Shown here piece after piece: positions 10,501-18,375 of a DNA stretch of 37,568 nucleotides. The stretch comes from a virus, in IMG/VR virus record IMGVR_UViG_3300020424_000001, positions 1 through 37,568 of that record; one strand, given 5' to 3'. The notes beneath the pieces are model-generated. The model searched no databases. It was given only the letters and a program-made list of their open reading frames with translations, and was not told the DNA's origin. The number at the start of each line of letters is the position of its first letter. The first letter of the stretch is position 1. The translations under genes and the position numbers were made by a program.

Positions 10501-11946
10501 GCAGGTGTTAGAGCTTTAGCTAGAGGAAGAACTAGAATAGGCTCGTCAGTTTTTGCAGGTTCAATATATTTATCTCACCAAGCAAATGACCCTGAAGCTC
10601 CTGTAGCAATTACAGGAGGTTTGCCTAAGAGTTTGGCAAAAAGAGAATTACTGATTAACCAAGGCTTTCAACCATATTCAATTAGATTACTTGCAACAGA
10701 AGAAGACATAAAAAAATATGGCAGAAAAGGAGAAGCTTATGAAGTTGTTAAAGGAGAAAACGACCAAGTTAAGTATGTAAGAGGAGCAGATGGAAAAATT
10801 AAATATAAATATTGGAGCTATAAAAGATTAGAACCTTATGCAAGTTTTCTTTCTGTAGCTGCTGACTTTACAAGAATTACAGGCTATATGGGAGAAGAAG
10901 CATTATTACAGAAAGAAGCTATACAACAAGTGATTCAAGCTGCTGTATATGACTCAACTATAGATAAAACTTTCTTAGATGGTATTGCTGAATTATTCCA
11001 ATTAGTAGAACGACCTTATCAGTTAAATGCTTTCTTAGCAAGAAGAGTTGCACAAACAACCATTCCTTTTTCAGGAGCTATGAAGTTTGTTAAAAATGCA
11101 AAGAATAGTTATGGAGAGTATGGCGATATTGCTATGAATAAGCGTGTCGCTAAAGGTCAATATGAAGGAGATATAAACCCTTTAGTATTTGCACAAAGAG
11201 TTTTAAACGAAGCAGCAGGAACAACCCCTTTTGGAGATGCAAACGCAATACCTTATCAAAATCATATAACTGGTAAATATACTATTAAACCAACAGGCTT
11301 TGGAAAAGATGAAATGAATATCTTTTTTGATGGTCACGCAACAGAAACAGTTTCAGTAAATGACCCTGTAATGACAATATTAATGGAAACTGGCAGAGAA
11401 TTTGCAAGACCTGATATGACAATTTACCCTAAAAGTTCAACTAACCCTAAAGCTTTATTTACAGATGACACAGAATATAAAGATTTAGTTTTTTCAACAG
11501 CCACTTATACAAAGGGTTCTTTACAAAAAACTATGTATCAAACTATGCAAGATTGGATAAATAATAATCAAGAAGTAATTAATAGAATGAGAATGAAACC
11601 AGACGATTTAAGATGGGATAATTTAAGTCCAAAGTTAAGAAAAAAATATGCAAGACTTTTTCAAGTTAGTGATTTAAGTAAAGACGATTTTGATAAAGCT
11701 ACAAGAGTACAATTAATTTATATGGCAAGAGAAGAAGTCGGAGATGCTATGGCAGAAATTCATGAAGAATATAAAAGAGATGCTAAAAAGTTTTGGATAG
11801 AAAATAACTTTAGAAAAATGAGTCCAGAAAAATATAATGATTTTAATAATAGAAGAAGAAAAAATAGTAAATTATATGACACACTTGTATCGGATAGTAG
11901 AATTGATATATTAGAAGACTTTGCTTCTCTTAACTTACTTGGCTAA
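7522..11946 (+). CDS. Internal virion protein D (T7 gp16-like)
   Basis: This is the largest gene, 1474 aa (T7 gp16 is 1318 aa). In T7, gp16 forms the inner part of the ejection channel and drives DNA entry. The N-terminus (1 to about 120) is low-complexity and rich in Glu, Lys and Gln. I see no transglycosylase motif there, unlike T7. A glycine-rich, membrane-compatible segment (GGLTGVGVGAVAV) lies at about residues 232-244. The rest is long, charged and helical with scattered hydrophobic stretches, consistent with the family. It starts 3 bp after gp15 and ends just before a TAATTATGG start. Confidence 0.87.
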   Translation: MTSSMNENNTMQTELNAAEGVKAVEETKEQIKEETAPKLQPKPVPNQKELTETTNAEIVQDQKVKEEATNIFGVSDTDLLTEEQKYLDGLQKGLDKEIQEYKAEQGDNFDKAEFQKFLDGKHKTITTKIRNGIVNGNIENINNIYKLGDDIVDYLLGDIYDSSRPVDFELIPLSKPVSERRKFSQIIGGFEETEADRNDTVYGISKGLAQYILPAFKTNALLKNVGVKKFRGGLTGVGVGAVAVDPYEDKLLGWLSERTDIAPLIRDVLGNATEADEFGNLKPAEERLKARLYSVANDFITGEILLPVSMRATGLGVKEINKLAKKTGIDKATAKVIFGIRDITKDSAGKVGNEMVDFFMNQIYNLRNKGGEELNRLKANLKAIIHRSGADIEEQVYNSQQQNLMENLNLYMKNIKEHPLLQKYYMGGDGESLSAVPLRGKKITRTLNARDLSRYFIGKNGKNFANKEAIVDFIMARGAALKASVKPNSRTWKAMQAKARTQLPLDTINVLTDFIDQYGKGGDFDLEASIIALNDIVNETAIVLQDLTAKMDDQINLKRAGKMDTVHYDRLKKDFAFTLKFFDSVLGIKRQTIAPVSRALSLSNVTSGKLTKKGLSNLKNLREDEIIAENIQKKARIKNAEDMLDPTDPLGEFDIEDIIKLADSGDTKALQQTIRRLNIAATNPKALKAIMAAQKGNGVIKISNHLFINSILSSPITHQVNILSTGLNTFMRPTAKFVGAERKEERIRALKELQYLMSTSFESLKMGVVAFRANRNIVDASATLLDGQSAQQLMMEGWTGTRGALGRAFMNGYGIPSRFLMAEDEVFKQLNFRAFVRAEIWERTHRAMERGTRKFANRTKYNEYVNNQFNSIMDVINRESVEGKLSKRNLELLDRARKYAAEATFTEDLKEGSFSEAFTNLVNEYPLARQIVPFIRTPINITKQAFNASPLALLVEMQDTRVGKLTGMSWASKNVLRKASWLDQHYADLTSKDAGVRALARGRTRIGSSVFAGSIYLSHQANDPEAPVAITGGLPKSLAKRELLINQGFQPYSIRLLATEEDIKKYGRKGEAYEVVKGENDQVKYVRGADGKIKYKYWSYKRLEPYASFLSVAADFTRITGYMGEEALLQKEAIQQVIQAAVYDSTIDKTFLDGIAELFQLVERPYQLNAFLARRVAQTTIPFSGAMKFVKNAKNSYGEYGDIAMNKRVAKGQYEGDINPLVFAQRVLNEAAGTTPFGDANAIPYQNHITGKYTIKPTGFGKDEMNIFFDGHATETVSVNDPVMTILMETGREFARPDMTIYPKSSTNPKALFTDDTEYKDLVFSTATYTKGSLQKTMYQTMQDWINNNQEVINRMRMKPDDLRWDNLSPKLRKKYARLFQVSDLSKDDFDKATRVQLIYMAREEVGDAMAEIHEEYKRDAKKFWIENNFRKMSPEKYNDFNNRRRKNSKLYDTLVSDSRIDILEDFASLNLLG

Positions 11947-11948
11947 TT

Positions 11949-12896
11949 ATGGCTGTCAACAACACCAACACGTTTACTAATCACACAGGAAACGGAACTG
12001 AAGTTAATTTTGCTATTAGCTTTTCATACATATCCATTCTAGGAATAACTGTAACACTAGATGAAGTAGTCAAAACTATTGATACTGACTATACGATTAC
12101 AGGTCAACAACTAACTTTTGTCACTGCTCCTGCAAATGGTGTTGCGATTAAGTTTCAAAGAAATACTGATATTAGTTTGCCAGTTGTTGACTTTCAAGAT
12201 GGTTCAGTTCTTACAGAGCTTGATCTTGATACAGGATTAAGACAAGTATTATTTGCACAGCAAGAAAATGCAGATGACGCAGCAGCAGGAATTGTACCAG
12301 ACGGAGAACATCTAACAGCTAATGGAAAAAGAATAGGTGGTGTAGAAAGCCCTGTCAGTGACACAGATGTTGCAAACAAAGCATACACAGATTTATTTTT
12401 AAAGAGAGATGGCTCGTTACCTTTAACAGGAGAAGTCAATTCAGGCGGTAATAAAATAACAAACTTAGGAGATGGAACAAATGCAAATGACGCTGTTACA
12501 AAAGGGCAACTAGACGCAGGTATTGGAAATGCTCAATCTGCTGTTACTACATCAACTACCAAAGCACAAGAAGCATCTGACTCCGCAGATGACGCACAAG
12601 GCTTTGCAAATGAAGCGAAAGGTTATAGAGATGAAGCTAATGTTGCAAAAGGTATTGCTCAAAATTTAGCTAGAGTTTCAGTATTTTTAGGTTTTAAACG
12701 TGAAGATGATGGAATGTTAGTAATGGAATATAGCACCGCAGGAGATCAATTATCCCCACAAAAGGTTTACAAAACAGAAGATTATTACCAAAATGGGGCA
12801 AGTCATGCTTTCTTCTTGGGAGAAGATATACTAAACTCAAATGGTATTCCTGCTATTAGTTTCCAACCCACTGGCAACCTTATTCTTGACATTTAA
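11949..12896 (+). CDS. Tail fibre base protein (T7 gp17 N-terminal domain)
   Basis: This 315-aa protein contains the T7 gp17-type N-terminal domain (about residues 1-130), which attaches the fibre to the tail. The family pattern includes NHTGNGTEVNFAISFSYI, VDFQDGSVLTELDLDTGLRQ and FAQQENADDA. Two fibre-type repeats follow (VSDTDVANKAYTD and ITNLGDGTNANDAVTKGQLD), then a heptad-like Ala-rich coiled coil (about 195-240). T7 gp17 is 553 aa and ends in a receptor-binding head. Here the protein is truncated to an adaptor, and the next gene probably supplies the distal part. Confidence 0.9.
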   Translation: MAVNNTNTFTNHTGNGTEVNFAISFSYISILGITVTLDEVVKTIDTDYTITGQQLTFVTAPANGVAIKFQRNTDISLPVVDFQDGSVLTELDLDTGLRQVLFAQQENADDAAAGIVPDGEHLTANGKRIGGVESPVSDTDVANKAYTDLFLKRDGSLPLTGEVNSGGNKITNLGDGTNANDAVTKGQLDAGIGNAQSAVTTSTTKAQEASDSADDAQGFANEAKGYRDEANVAKGIAQNLARVSVFLGFKREDDGMLVMEYSTAGDQLSPQKVYKTEDYYQNGASHAFFLGEDILNSNGIPAISFQPTGNLILDI

Positions 12897-12898
12897 TT

Positions 12899-15800
12899 AT
12901 GGCACAAATTGATTTAGGCAAACTTAAGTTTAACTTCATGGGGGAGTGGAACAATAGCACTGCCTACAAAAAAGATGACGTAGTTTATTACGAAAGTTCA
13001 ACTTATGTTTATAGGTCAGATGTAAACGCAAACTCAGGAACACCACCTCAAAATACACATCTTGGCAGTGTTTGTGATTTGATGACACTGGGTATTAATT
13101 ATAGAGGAGCTTGGCAAGGTGGAACTACTTATTACAAAGGAGATTTAGTTGATTGGCAAAATGCAAAATATTTATTTATAGGTACTGGAAATAATCTCGT
13201 AAATACTTATAGTCCTACAGCAGCAGGTTACACAAGTCTTTGGACAGTGTTTATTCCTGCCAACCCTGCTGATGTCTTAACAACAAGTGGCGACTTGTTA
13301 ATGAGAGAGAATGACGGAGTAGCAAATGTAAGATTGCCAATAGGTAAAAAAGGACAATCTATAACAGTAATAGAAAAACCAGACCAAGATATACCAAACG
13401 ATAAGAACTTTGACTATGCTCCTTTTACTGGTAATGGAGATGCCCTTGGTTCTGGTATGAACAGATGGCTACTAGGAGATGAAAGAGAAACTTATGAATC
13501 AATTACTTATACAGTTACAGTTGCAACAGGTGCTAATAATGCAAATCAGTTTCACATGAGTGGAGGTAGTCTTTCTGGAACTGTTGAAAGACCTACACTA
13601 GATATAAAGATTGGGTCACAATATATCTTTGATGTTAGTGACGCTAGTAATACAGGTCATGTTTTAGCTTTTAGACACTGGACAGGTAGTTCTTATCCAG
13701 AAGTTGCTAGTGAAGCTGAGATGGGTATAACAAGATCAGGAACAGCAGGTCAGGCAGGAGCAACAGTAACATGGGTTCCTACACCTGCTTCTCAATATGT
13801 TTTAAGGTATTTCTGTTCTGTTCACTCAAGTATGAGTGATGGTATTTTTGCTACTAACTTTACTAGAGGACAGCAATTCCCTAAGATTTACAGATCGCCA
13901 CTACAAACTACTGCTGTCAAACTTTCAAAAGGAAAAACTTATTCATTTACATTTCCTGCAAACCAAAGAACTTACTCAATAAAAGATACTGCTGACTCAA
14001 ACTATAACCCGACTCTTACAGGTGGTCGTTATGAAAAAGGTGTTAGCCCAACCTCTATTACTAATGGAGGAACTATAAGTTTTACTGTTCCTGATGATGC
14101 ACCACAAACATTAAGTTTAGAAGATCAAAACGGAGGTGGAGATTCTTTAACTTTCAGTATTAAAGATAGAGCTTTTGTTCCTGCTTATGGAGGTGGAGAT
14201 TTTAGTGAAAAGAGTGTTCTTAGTTCTGTAAAAGAAAACTATCAACAAAACACAGCAGGAATACTCCAATTTAATAACTTCCCTAATCAAGCAGGTAATA
14301 CATATACAGAATCAATAAAAGCTTTACCTGATTATTTGAAGAAGGTAGGTCGAGGGTATGTGTATGGTTGTAACTCTGGATTCTATAGGCAAGGTGGATA
14401 TATAGGAAAGAGAGAAACTCATTTATGGGGTAACTTCTATCATGATGGTAACGATTATGTATATGGTGGAGGTATTGGACTAGATGGACAAAACGCAACT
14501 AATGGTAGTAGATGGCACCCAAACAAAGGAAGTAAAGTACAAGGCTACAAGCTAAGACAGGCACTAGCAGGTAATCCTGACTATGCCCATCTTCTTACAG
14601 ATTTGCTTGGCAATAGTTGCGATATGTTAGATGATAACGGAAACATAGTTCATAGGTTCCCTAAAGTTTTATCAGTTCATGGTAATAGAGCTATCAAGTA
14701 TCATTTATGTGAAAATGGTATGGTCTGGTTTAGTGGATATAACGGATATGGATTAATGGGAGATGGAGGAACTAGAGATAGAAACGAAGTGCAAGCACCT
14801 ATGAAGTGGTATGACGAAAGTACGTCAGAGTTAAAAGGTACAAACTTTCCAAAGATTAAACAAATTGTTACTTCTCATGCTCATGTTATGGACACTAATA
14901 GTAATGATTATGGTTCAGCTTACGCAGTAGATATAGATGGAAATTTATACAGTTGGGGTTACAACGGATATGGACAGTTAGGAGATGGAACTAATAACGG
15001 AAATTACTACGCAAAGAGAGTACCCGCTAGTGTATTTAATAATGAGAAAATATTGTATGTAACTTGTAGTGGCTATAGATATACACACGTTATGGTTATT
15101 ACTGAATCAGGTAAGTGTTGGGCAACAGGTTATGGAGATCAAGGTCAGCTAGGATTAAATAACACATCTAGTAGAAATGAGTTTGCTGAAGTAACAGCAG
15201 TTAGCGGTTCTCCTCTAAATGGCAAGAAAATAATTCACATAATAATGAACCAAGATGGAGACGCAGAAGGTAGAACATGGTGGTTAACAGACGAAGGTAA
15301 GGTTTATTACGCAGGTTACTTTAGAGATTACGGACAGCAAACAGGTGTATATGATTCAGCAGGTTCGGGAACTAATGGTATGCCTAGAATACTTACTAAC
15401 TCAAGTACTCTATGGAATAGTGATGACCAGAAAGTTATTTATATGGTTTGTACTAATGTCAGATATTCAACTTTATGGTTTATAACAGATGGTGGTTCTA
15501 CTGGTATGGAACAAAAAATATACTCCACTGCATCTAATTACTATGGTGTACAAGGAACTAATAACTCTCCTAATAGCCACACTAACTCTGCTAGTTTAGG
15601 CGGTTGGTTTGGTGGAGAAATATTGTTCTCTGACTTTGGAGACTTTGAAGATGGTGGAGATAACAGCAGACCAAATGAAGCTATAGGTAACTGGTCTAGT
15701 TTCCAAGATGGCGGTAGTAATGAAAAGAAAATGAAGATAGGTAAAATAATTGAGATTATTCCTAGAGGTACACCTGAGAATACATATAACTCTGTTGTTC

Positions 15801-16126
15801 TAATGGACGAGTTCGGTTCATTATTCTTTGCAGGTTATTGGAACTACACACCAAGTAGATCAAATGAAAATGATGGACAGCATTATTTAATATATCAAAA
15901 TCACTGGGTTCCTTATTTCATTCACTGGCCTGACCAACCCGCACAATGTATGGAAAATGGATTCTGTCATCTTGGATATGGTACAGAAAATGGTTGGTTC
16001 TGGTTAAGTAGGTTTGGAGATGTATATACAGGTGGAGATAATTCTTGGTATCAGCAATCAGACTACAATAGCAGTGGATATGATTGCGGATTCCCAAGTT
16101 GGAGTACACTAGATACAAACGGATAA
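12899..16126 (+). CDS. Large tail protein with RCC1-like propeller, probable receptor-binding protein
   Basis: This 1075-aa protein follows the fibre base gene after 2 bp. The N-terminus holds two carbohydrate-binding-module-like repeats (GEWNNSTAYKKDDVVYYESS near residue 15; YRGAWQGGTTYYKGDLVDW near 65). Residues about 200-320 resemble a cupredoxin-like fold seen in marine phage structural proteins, with a GHVLAF strand and FCSVHSSM. From about residue 480 onward there are about eight to nine RCC1-like repeats, such as VWFSGYNGYGLMGDG (about 608), LYSWGYNGYGQLGDGT (about 683) and CWATGYGDQGQLG (about 739). These predict a beta-propeller. Host recognition is an inference from position and repeats. 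Confidence 0.82.
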   Translation: MAQIDLGKLKFNFMGEWNNSTAYKKDDVVYYESSTYVYRSDVNANSGTPPQNTHLGSVCDLMTLGINYRGAWQGGTTYYKGDLVDWQNAKYLFIGTGNNLVNTYSPTAAGYTSLWTVFIPANPADVLTTSGDLLMRENDGVANVRLPIGKKGQSITVIEKPDQDIPNDKNFDYAPFTGNGDALGSGMNRWLLGDERETYESITYTVTVATGANNANQFHMSGGSLSGTVERPTLDIKIGSQYIFDVSDASNTGHVLAFRHWTGSSYPEVASEAEMGITRSGTAGQAGATVTWVPTPASQYVLRYFCSVHSSMSDGIFATNFTRGQQFPKIYRSPLQTTAVKLSKGKTYSFTFPANQRTYSIKDTADSNYNPTLTGGRYEKGVSPTSITNGGTISFTVPDDAPQTLSLEDQNGGGDSLTFSIKDRAFVPAYGGGDFSEKSVLSSVKENYQQNTAGILQFNNFPNQAGNTYTESIKALPDYLKKVGRGYVYGCNSGFYRQGGYIGKRETHLWGNFYHDGNDYVYGGGIGLDGQNATNGSRWHPNKGSKVQGYKLRQALAGNPDYAHLLTDLLGNSCDMLDDNGNIVHRFPKVLSVHGNRAIKYHLCENGMVWFSGYNGYGLMGDGGTRDRNEVQAPMKWYDESTSELKGTNFPKIKQIVTSHAHVMDTNSNDYGSAYAVDIDGNLYSWGYNGYGQLGDGTNNGNYYAKRVPASVFNNEKILYVTCSGYRYTHVMVITESGKCWATGYGDQGQLGLNNTSSRNEFAEVTAVSGSPLNGKKIIHIIMNQDGDAEGRTWWLTDEGKVYYAGYFRDYGQQTGVYDSAGSGTNGMPRILTNSSTLWNSDDQKVIYMVCTNVRYSTLWFITDGGSTGMEQKIYSTASNYYGVQGTNNSPNSHTNSASLGGWFGGEILFSDFGDFEDGGDNSRPNEAIGNWSSFQDGGSNEKKMKIGKIIEIIPRGTPENTYNSVVLMDEFGSLFFAGYWNYTPSRSNENDGQHYLIYQNHWVPYFIHWPDQPAQCMENGFCHLGYGTENGWFWLSRFGDVYTGGDNSWYQQSDYNSSGYDCGFPSWSTLDTNG

Positions 16127-16130
16127 ACTT

Positions 16131-16436
16131 ATGGACGAATTTAAAACTTTTCCTGAAGTCAAATCACTTTATACTAAGTGGTATAAGCACGAACTAACAG
16201 GCAAAACTGCTTCTAACGGAGTGGGTATGATGGAAAAAGTAGCTGATAAGGCTAAAGATAAGCACTGGCTAAAGCTACTTGACCCATTTAAAAACGATAC
16301 AACAGAACTAAAGTATGGAATAGTTGTAGCGGAAGCAAACTTTGACCCTAATAACTGGGTTAATGCTTCTGTCACTCTTACCGAAATGACCGCAGAAGAA
16401 CAAGCAGCAGCGAAAAAAATAGTCAACTGGGATTAA
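16131..16436 (+). CDS. Conserved-type small protein after the fibre genes (101 aa)
   Basis: This 101-aa soluble protein starts at ATG 16131, 4 bp after the propeller gene, and ends with MTAEEQAAAKKIVNWD. It has no signal peptide or membrane segment. Its position directly behind the fibre genes would suit a fibre assembly factor or tail-associated protein, but no motif supports a specific function. Its TAA is immediately followed by the TTG start of the next gene, so the two are probably co-translated. Confidence 0.75.
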   Translation: MDEFKTFPEVKSLYTKWYKHELTGKTASNGVGMMEKVADKAKDKHWLKLLDPFKNDTTELKYGIVVAEANFDPNNWVNASVTLTEMTAEEQAAAKKIVNWD

Positions 16437-16907
16437 TTGGATTATCCACAGATTGATATACCAGAAAATTTAGTACCGCCTAAAACAATTTTTTATCCAC
16501 CTGTGGCAGACGTTCCATATCTAGACCCTTTACTTCTTCCAAGTCTGGAACAGGTAGAGTCGGGTTTGGGAGGTCAGGAATCTTCTGCTGAAGAAGAAAC
16601 AACATCTTCAAAGGAGGGAGGGTTAGAAGTAAAACCAGAGACAATACCGACAAACCTGCCAAACACCAAAGAGCTTTTATCAACTGAAGAACCTGTAGCT
16701 ACATTCAATATACCATTTATAAACTATGAATTTCCAGTGCCTTCGCCAGAAGTAATTGCATCAAGTGTCATAGCATCTGGTGTTAGTGCTACTGCTGCCG
16801 TTACAGGTTCGATAGTTTTACAAAGCGTTGTTAATCAACTAAAGAAAGTAATGACAAAAATATTTAAGAAGGTACTTAAGAAAGAGATTGCAGATCAAAA
16901 GAAATAA
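16437..16907 (+). CDS. Single-span membrane protein with basic tail (156 aa), possible lysis protein
   Basis: The frame opens with TTG at 16437 directly after the preceding TAA; no ATG lies near the 5' end, so the TTG start is preferred. The protein is Pro/Glu-rich (residues 1 to about 100). It then has one hydrophobic Ala/Val/Ser segment (VIASGVSATAAVTGSIVL, about 117-134) and a basic C-terminus (KKVMTKIFKKVLKKE). Proteins of this architecture (MDxPxIDxP start, one membrane segment, lysine tail) are familiar from cyanophages, in my recollection. T7 has its holin (gp17.5) at this place, so a membrane role in lysis is possible but not shown. Confidence 0.75.
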   Translation: MDYPQIDIPENLVPPKTIFYPPVADVPYLDPLLLPSLEQVESGLGGQESSAEEETTSSKEGGLEVKPETIPTNLPNTKELLSTEEPVATFNIPFINYEFPVPSPEVIASSVIASGVSATAAVTGSIVLQSVVNQLKKVMTKIFKKVLKKEIADQKK

Positions 16908-16921
16908 GATATACTAAAATT

Positions 16922-17082
16922 CAGGCGACCAGACCTGCTTGATCTCTCTTAGGTTTTTAGTTGACTCCTTAAGATGAACTCAAGAATCCGTCAATGCCCT
17001 TGCAGTGGTCAACGGATTTATGAAACGAACACAAGTGGGAACTTGTTTAATTCGTAACTCCTCTACAGAACGTCAGTCGCCT
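16922..17082 (+). ncRNA. Candidate structured RNA between convergent genes
   Basis: This 165-bp gap between convergent genes is rich in pairing. A closing stem AGGCGAC (16923-16929) / GTCGCCT (17076-17082) encloses several hairpins. These are AGACCT/AGGTTT (16931-16936 / 16951-16956, one G-U), AATCCGT/ACGGATT (16985-16991 / 17012-17018), and ACAAGT-GGGA-ACTTGT (17031-17046) capped by the outer pairs ACGAA/TTCGT. The GGGA loop is a GNRA tetraloop only on the + strand, which favours a rightward RNA. The 3' arm overlaps the end of the leftward gene. It could be an independent RNA, a 3' UTR element or a bidirectional transcription stop. I do not recognise the family. Confidence 0.4.
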
Positions 17083-17603
17083 TTAAATTTTTCAGAGTTA
17101 GCCTTTACATAAGCTCTAATATTTATTACATCACTACAGATATAAGCAAATTCTGATTTAGGATTAATCATATAGCCAGAAGCGTGGAGTTGTGAACACT
17201 TTAAAACTCTCACTAATTGCTTATCATGGACTTGCTTGTCTAGTTCTTCTTTGGCTAGGTCTAGCTTTACTTTGGATAGTTCGTTACAAGTTTGATTATC
17301 TCCCAGAGGTATCATAAAACTCATTTGTATTCCCCAACCTTCATTGATGCTATAACTTTCTGATTGAGCATCATTTCCTGTATAAAAAGGAGTTACAGCC
17401 ATAGTAGGTTGACTACAAACTAAATTTCCAAACTGCTGTTTACCTGTCATTCCATTATTAATATTCATATTCTGATTGATAATACTGGAATTACCAATCG
17501 CATTTGGTTGAGCCTGTACGTTTGTATCGCCCTCGGCTCTAACTTTATTACTGACTAAAGACAGACAAAGAAGTAATAACGCTAGTGGTGTTGATCGTGT
17601 CAT
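17073..17603 (-). CDS. Exported protein, function unknown (176 aa)
   Basis: This leftward gene encodes a protein with a clear signal peptide (MTRSTPLALLLLCLSLVSN, then KVRA, probably cleaved before EG). I chose ATG 17603, because it puts the basic residues right before the hydrophobic core; an in-frame TTG at 17621 would add six residues. The mature part has an Asn/Gln-rich segment (about residues 28-60) and four or five cysteines, including LVCSQPTM and VLKCSQLH. It also has a GWGIQMSFMIPLG strand. It overlaps the upstream exported gene by 56 bp in another frame. The overlap recalls Rz/Rz1 spanins, but there is no lipobox or N-terminal anchor, so I do not call it a spanin. Confidence 0.8.
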   Translation of the reverse strand: MTRSTPLALLLLCLSLVSNKVRAEGDTNVQAQPNAIGNSSIINQNMNINNGMTGKQQFGNLVCSQPTMAVTPFYTGNDAQSESYSINEGWGIQMSFMIPLGDNQTCNELSKVKLDLAKEELDKQVHDKQLVRVLKCSQLHASGYMINPKSEFAYICSDVINIRAYVKANSEKFKGD

Positions 17604-17907
17604 TCTGTGTGATCTTTTCAATCATTAAACCTGATGCTCTCGAAGTCACATTTAATGACCAATCTTTTGAAGTATCTGCAACTGTAAATACTGCATCTCC
17701 ACCTGCAATACCTGCTGAAGCAGCCACACTTATATTAGAACCTTCCCAAGTATTTATAGTAGAGCCATATTTTTCTGTGACTACGCTGCGAGTTATGGTT
17801 TGAGTAGTATTCTCAGTTCTGTTACTTGAGCCAGTAGTCCACGTTGGCACTGTGTTTGCGTAACAGGGTGCTACTAAAAACAAACCTAGTAATAATAGTT
17901 TCTTCAT
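17548..17907 (-). CDS. Exported Thr/Ser-rich protein, function unknown (119 aa)
   Basis: This leftward gene has a typical signal peptide (MKKLLLLGLFLVAPCYA, cleavage predicted before NTV). The residue before Cys is Pro, so it is not a canonical lipobox. The mature part is rich in Thr, Ser and Asn and looks beta-structured (TENTTQTITRSVVTEKYGS; SVITSLSVFSQ at the C-terminus). Small secreted proteins with this look occur in cyanophages, as I recall, with no known function. Its ATG overlaps the stop of the holin-like gene (ATGA, 17904-17907) and its end overlaps the next leftward gene, so all three form one operon. Confidence 0.8.
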   Translation of the reverse strand: MKKLLLLGLFLVAPCYANTVPTWTTGSSNRTENTTQTITRSVVTEKYGSTINTWEGSNISVAASAGIAGGDAVFTVADTSKDWSLNVTSRASGLMIEKITQNDTINTTSVITSLSVFSQ

Positions 17908-18143
17908 TTGATGCCAACTTTAGAGTTCTTATTATCTACTATAGTATCTTTTTTCTTTTTTATCGAAAACCCAAGTGACGCAGTGGAAGCACTGAAAATA
18001 CTTGCAATAAATGTCGGGTCAAAATCTACTAATTTTTTACCAGAAGGAGGTTCGTAATATGAGAGAGATAATAGCGTTGCCGACCAAAGAAGTACGCAGA
18101 CTTTGACAATGGTTTCAACTTTACTTGGCTCTTGATCTTCCAT
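17904..18143 (-). CDS. Small membrane protein with two spans, holin candidate (79 aa)
   Basis: This first gene of the leftward operon encodes 79 aa with two hydrophobic segments: VKVCVLLWSATLLSLSYY (about 12-29) and FIASIFSASTASLGFSI (about 45-61). The N-terminus is acidic (MEDQEPSK) and the C-terminus is highly charged (KKKKDTIVDNKNSK). Size and layout fit a class II holin, which would place both ends in the cytoplasm. Genetic context near the terminase, as for T7 gene 17.5, also fits. No lytic enzyme is encoded next to it, so the call is tentative. Confidence 0.7.
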   Translation of the reverse strand: MEDQEPSKVETIVKVCVLLWSATLLSLSYYEPPSGKKLVDFDPTFIASIFSASTASLGFSIKKKKDTIVDNKNSKVGIK

Positions 18144-18209
18144 AAAAGTTAAGACTCTTGTTTAATACTACCAAGTTAGCTATGTTTGGAAAGTAACACA
18201 ATAGTTATT
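18144..18209. promoter_or_regulatory. Divergent intergenic spacer with probable promoters
   Basis: This 66-bp AT-rich spacer separates the leftward three-gene cassette from the rightward terminase block. It is the only divergent gene pair in the genome, so a leftward promoter must lie here or just inside the neighbouring gene. A weak leftward TAGTAT (-10-like) is visible, without a good -35 element. No strong consensus promoter can be named. Confidence 0.3.
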
Positions 18210-18374
18210 ATGCTGAAAATCTTAAAACCAATACTACTAAAATTCTTTACTACTACTGCTGTGAAGAGATTAGTAGTTGATTTACTTAGAGCAATCTGTA
18301 AACAAACTACCAACACGCTAGATGATCGTGCTGTTGATATGTTAGAGCAACAGTTGTTTCCTAAGATGAACTGA
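18210..18374 (+). CDS. Small conserved-type protein (54 aa)
   Basis: I start this gene at ATG 18210 (MLKILKPILLKFFTTTAVKR); a TTG at 18186 would add eight residues. The N-terminus is a short amphipathic or membrane-associated helix (LKILKPILLKFF). A charged part follows (VVDLLRAICKQ ... DDRAVDMLEQQLFPK). Proteins of this shape are common next to late genes in cyanophages, in my recollection, with unknown function. It ends 1 bp before the next ATG, so it is translationally coupled to it. Confidence 0.65.
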   Translation: MLKILKPILLKFFTTTAVKRLVVDLLRAICKQTTNTLDDRAVDMLEQQLFPKMN

Positions 18375-18375
18375 T

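Noticed and set aside
17548-17603. Overlap of two exported genes as Rz/Rz1 spanins
   Set aside because: Neither protein has a lipobox or an uncleaved N-terminal anchor with coiled coil, so the spanin call is not supported.
17585-17803. 72-aa rightward frame across the exported-protein genes
   Set aside because: The leftward genes here have clear signal peptides and operon overlaps; the rightward frame has no start signal and is a shadow.
16437-18143. CRISPR arrays, insertion sequences or photosynthesis genes as in some cyanophages
   Set aside because: None of these was seen here or elsewhere in the window: there are no regularly spaced repeats, transposase motifs, or psbA, hli or talC-like proteins.
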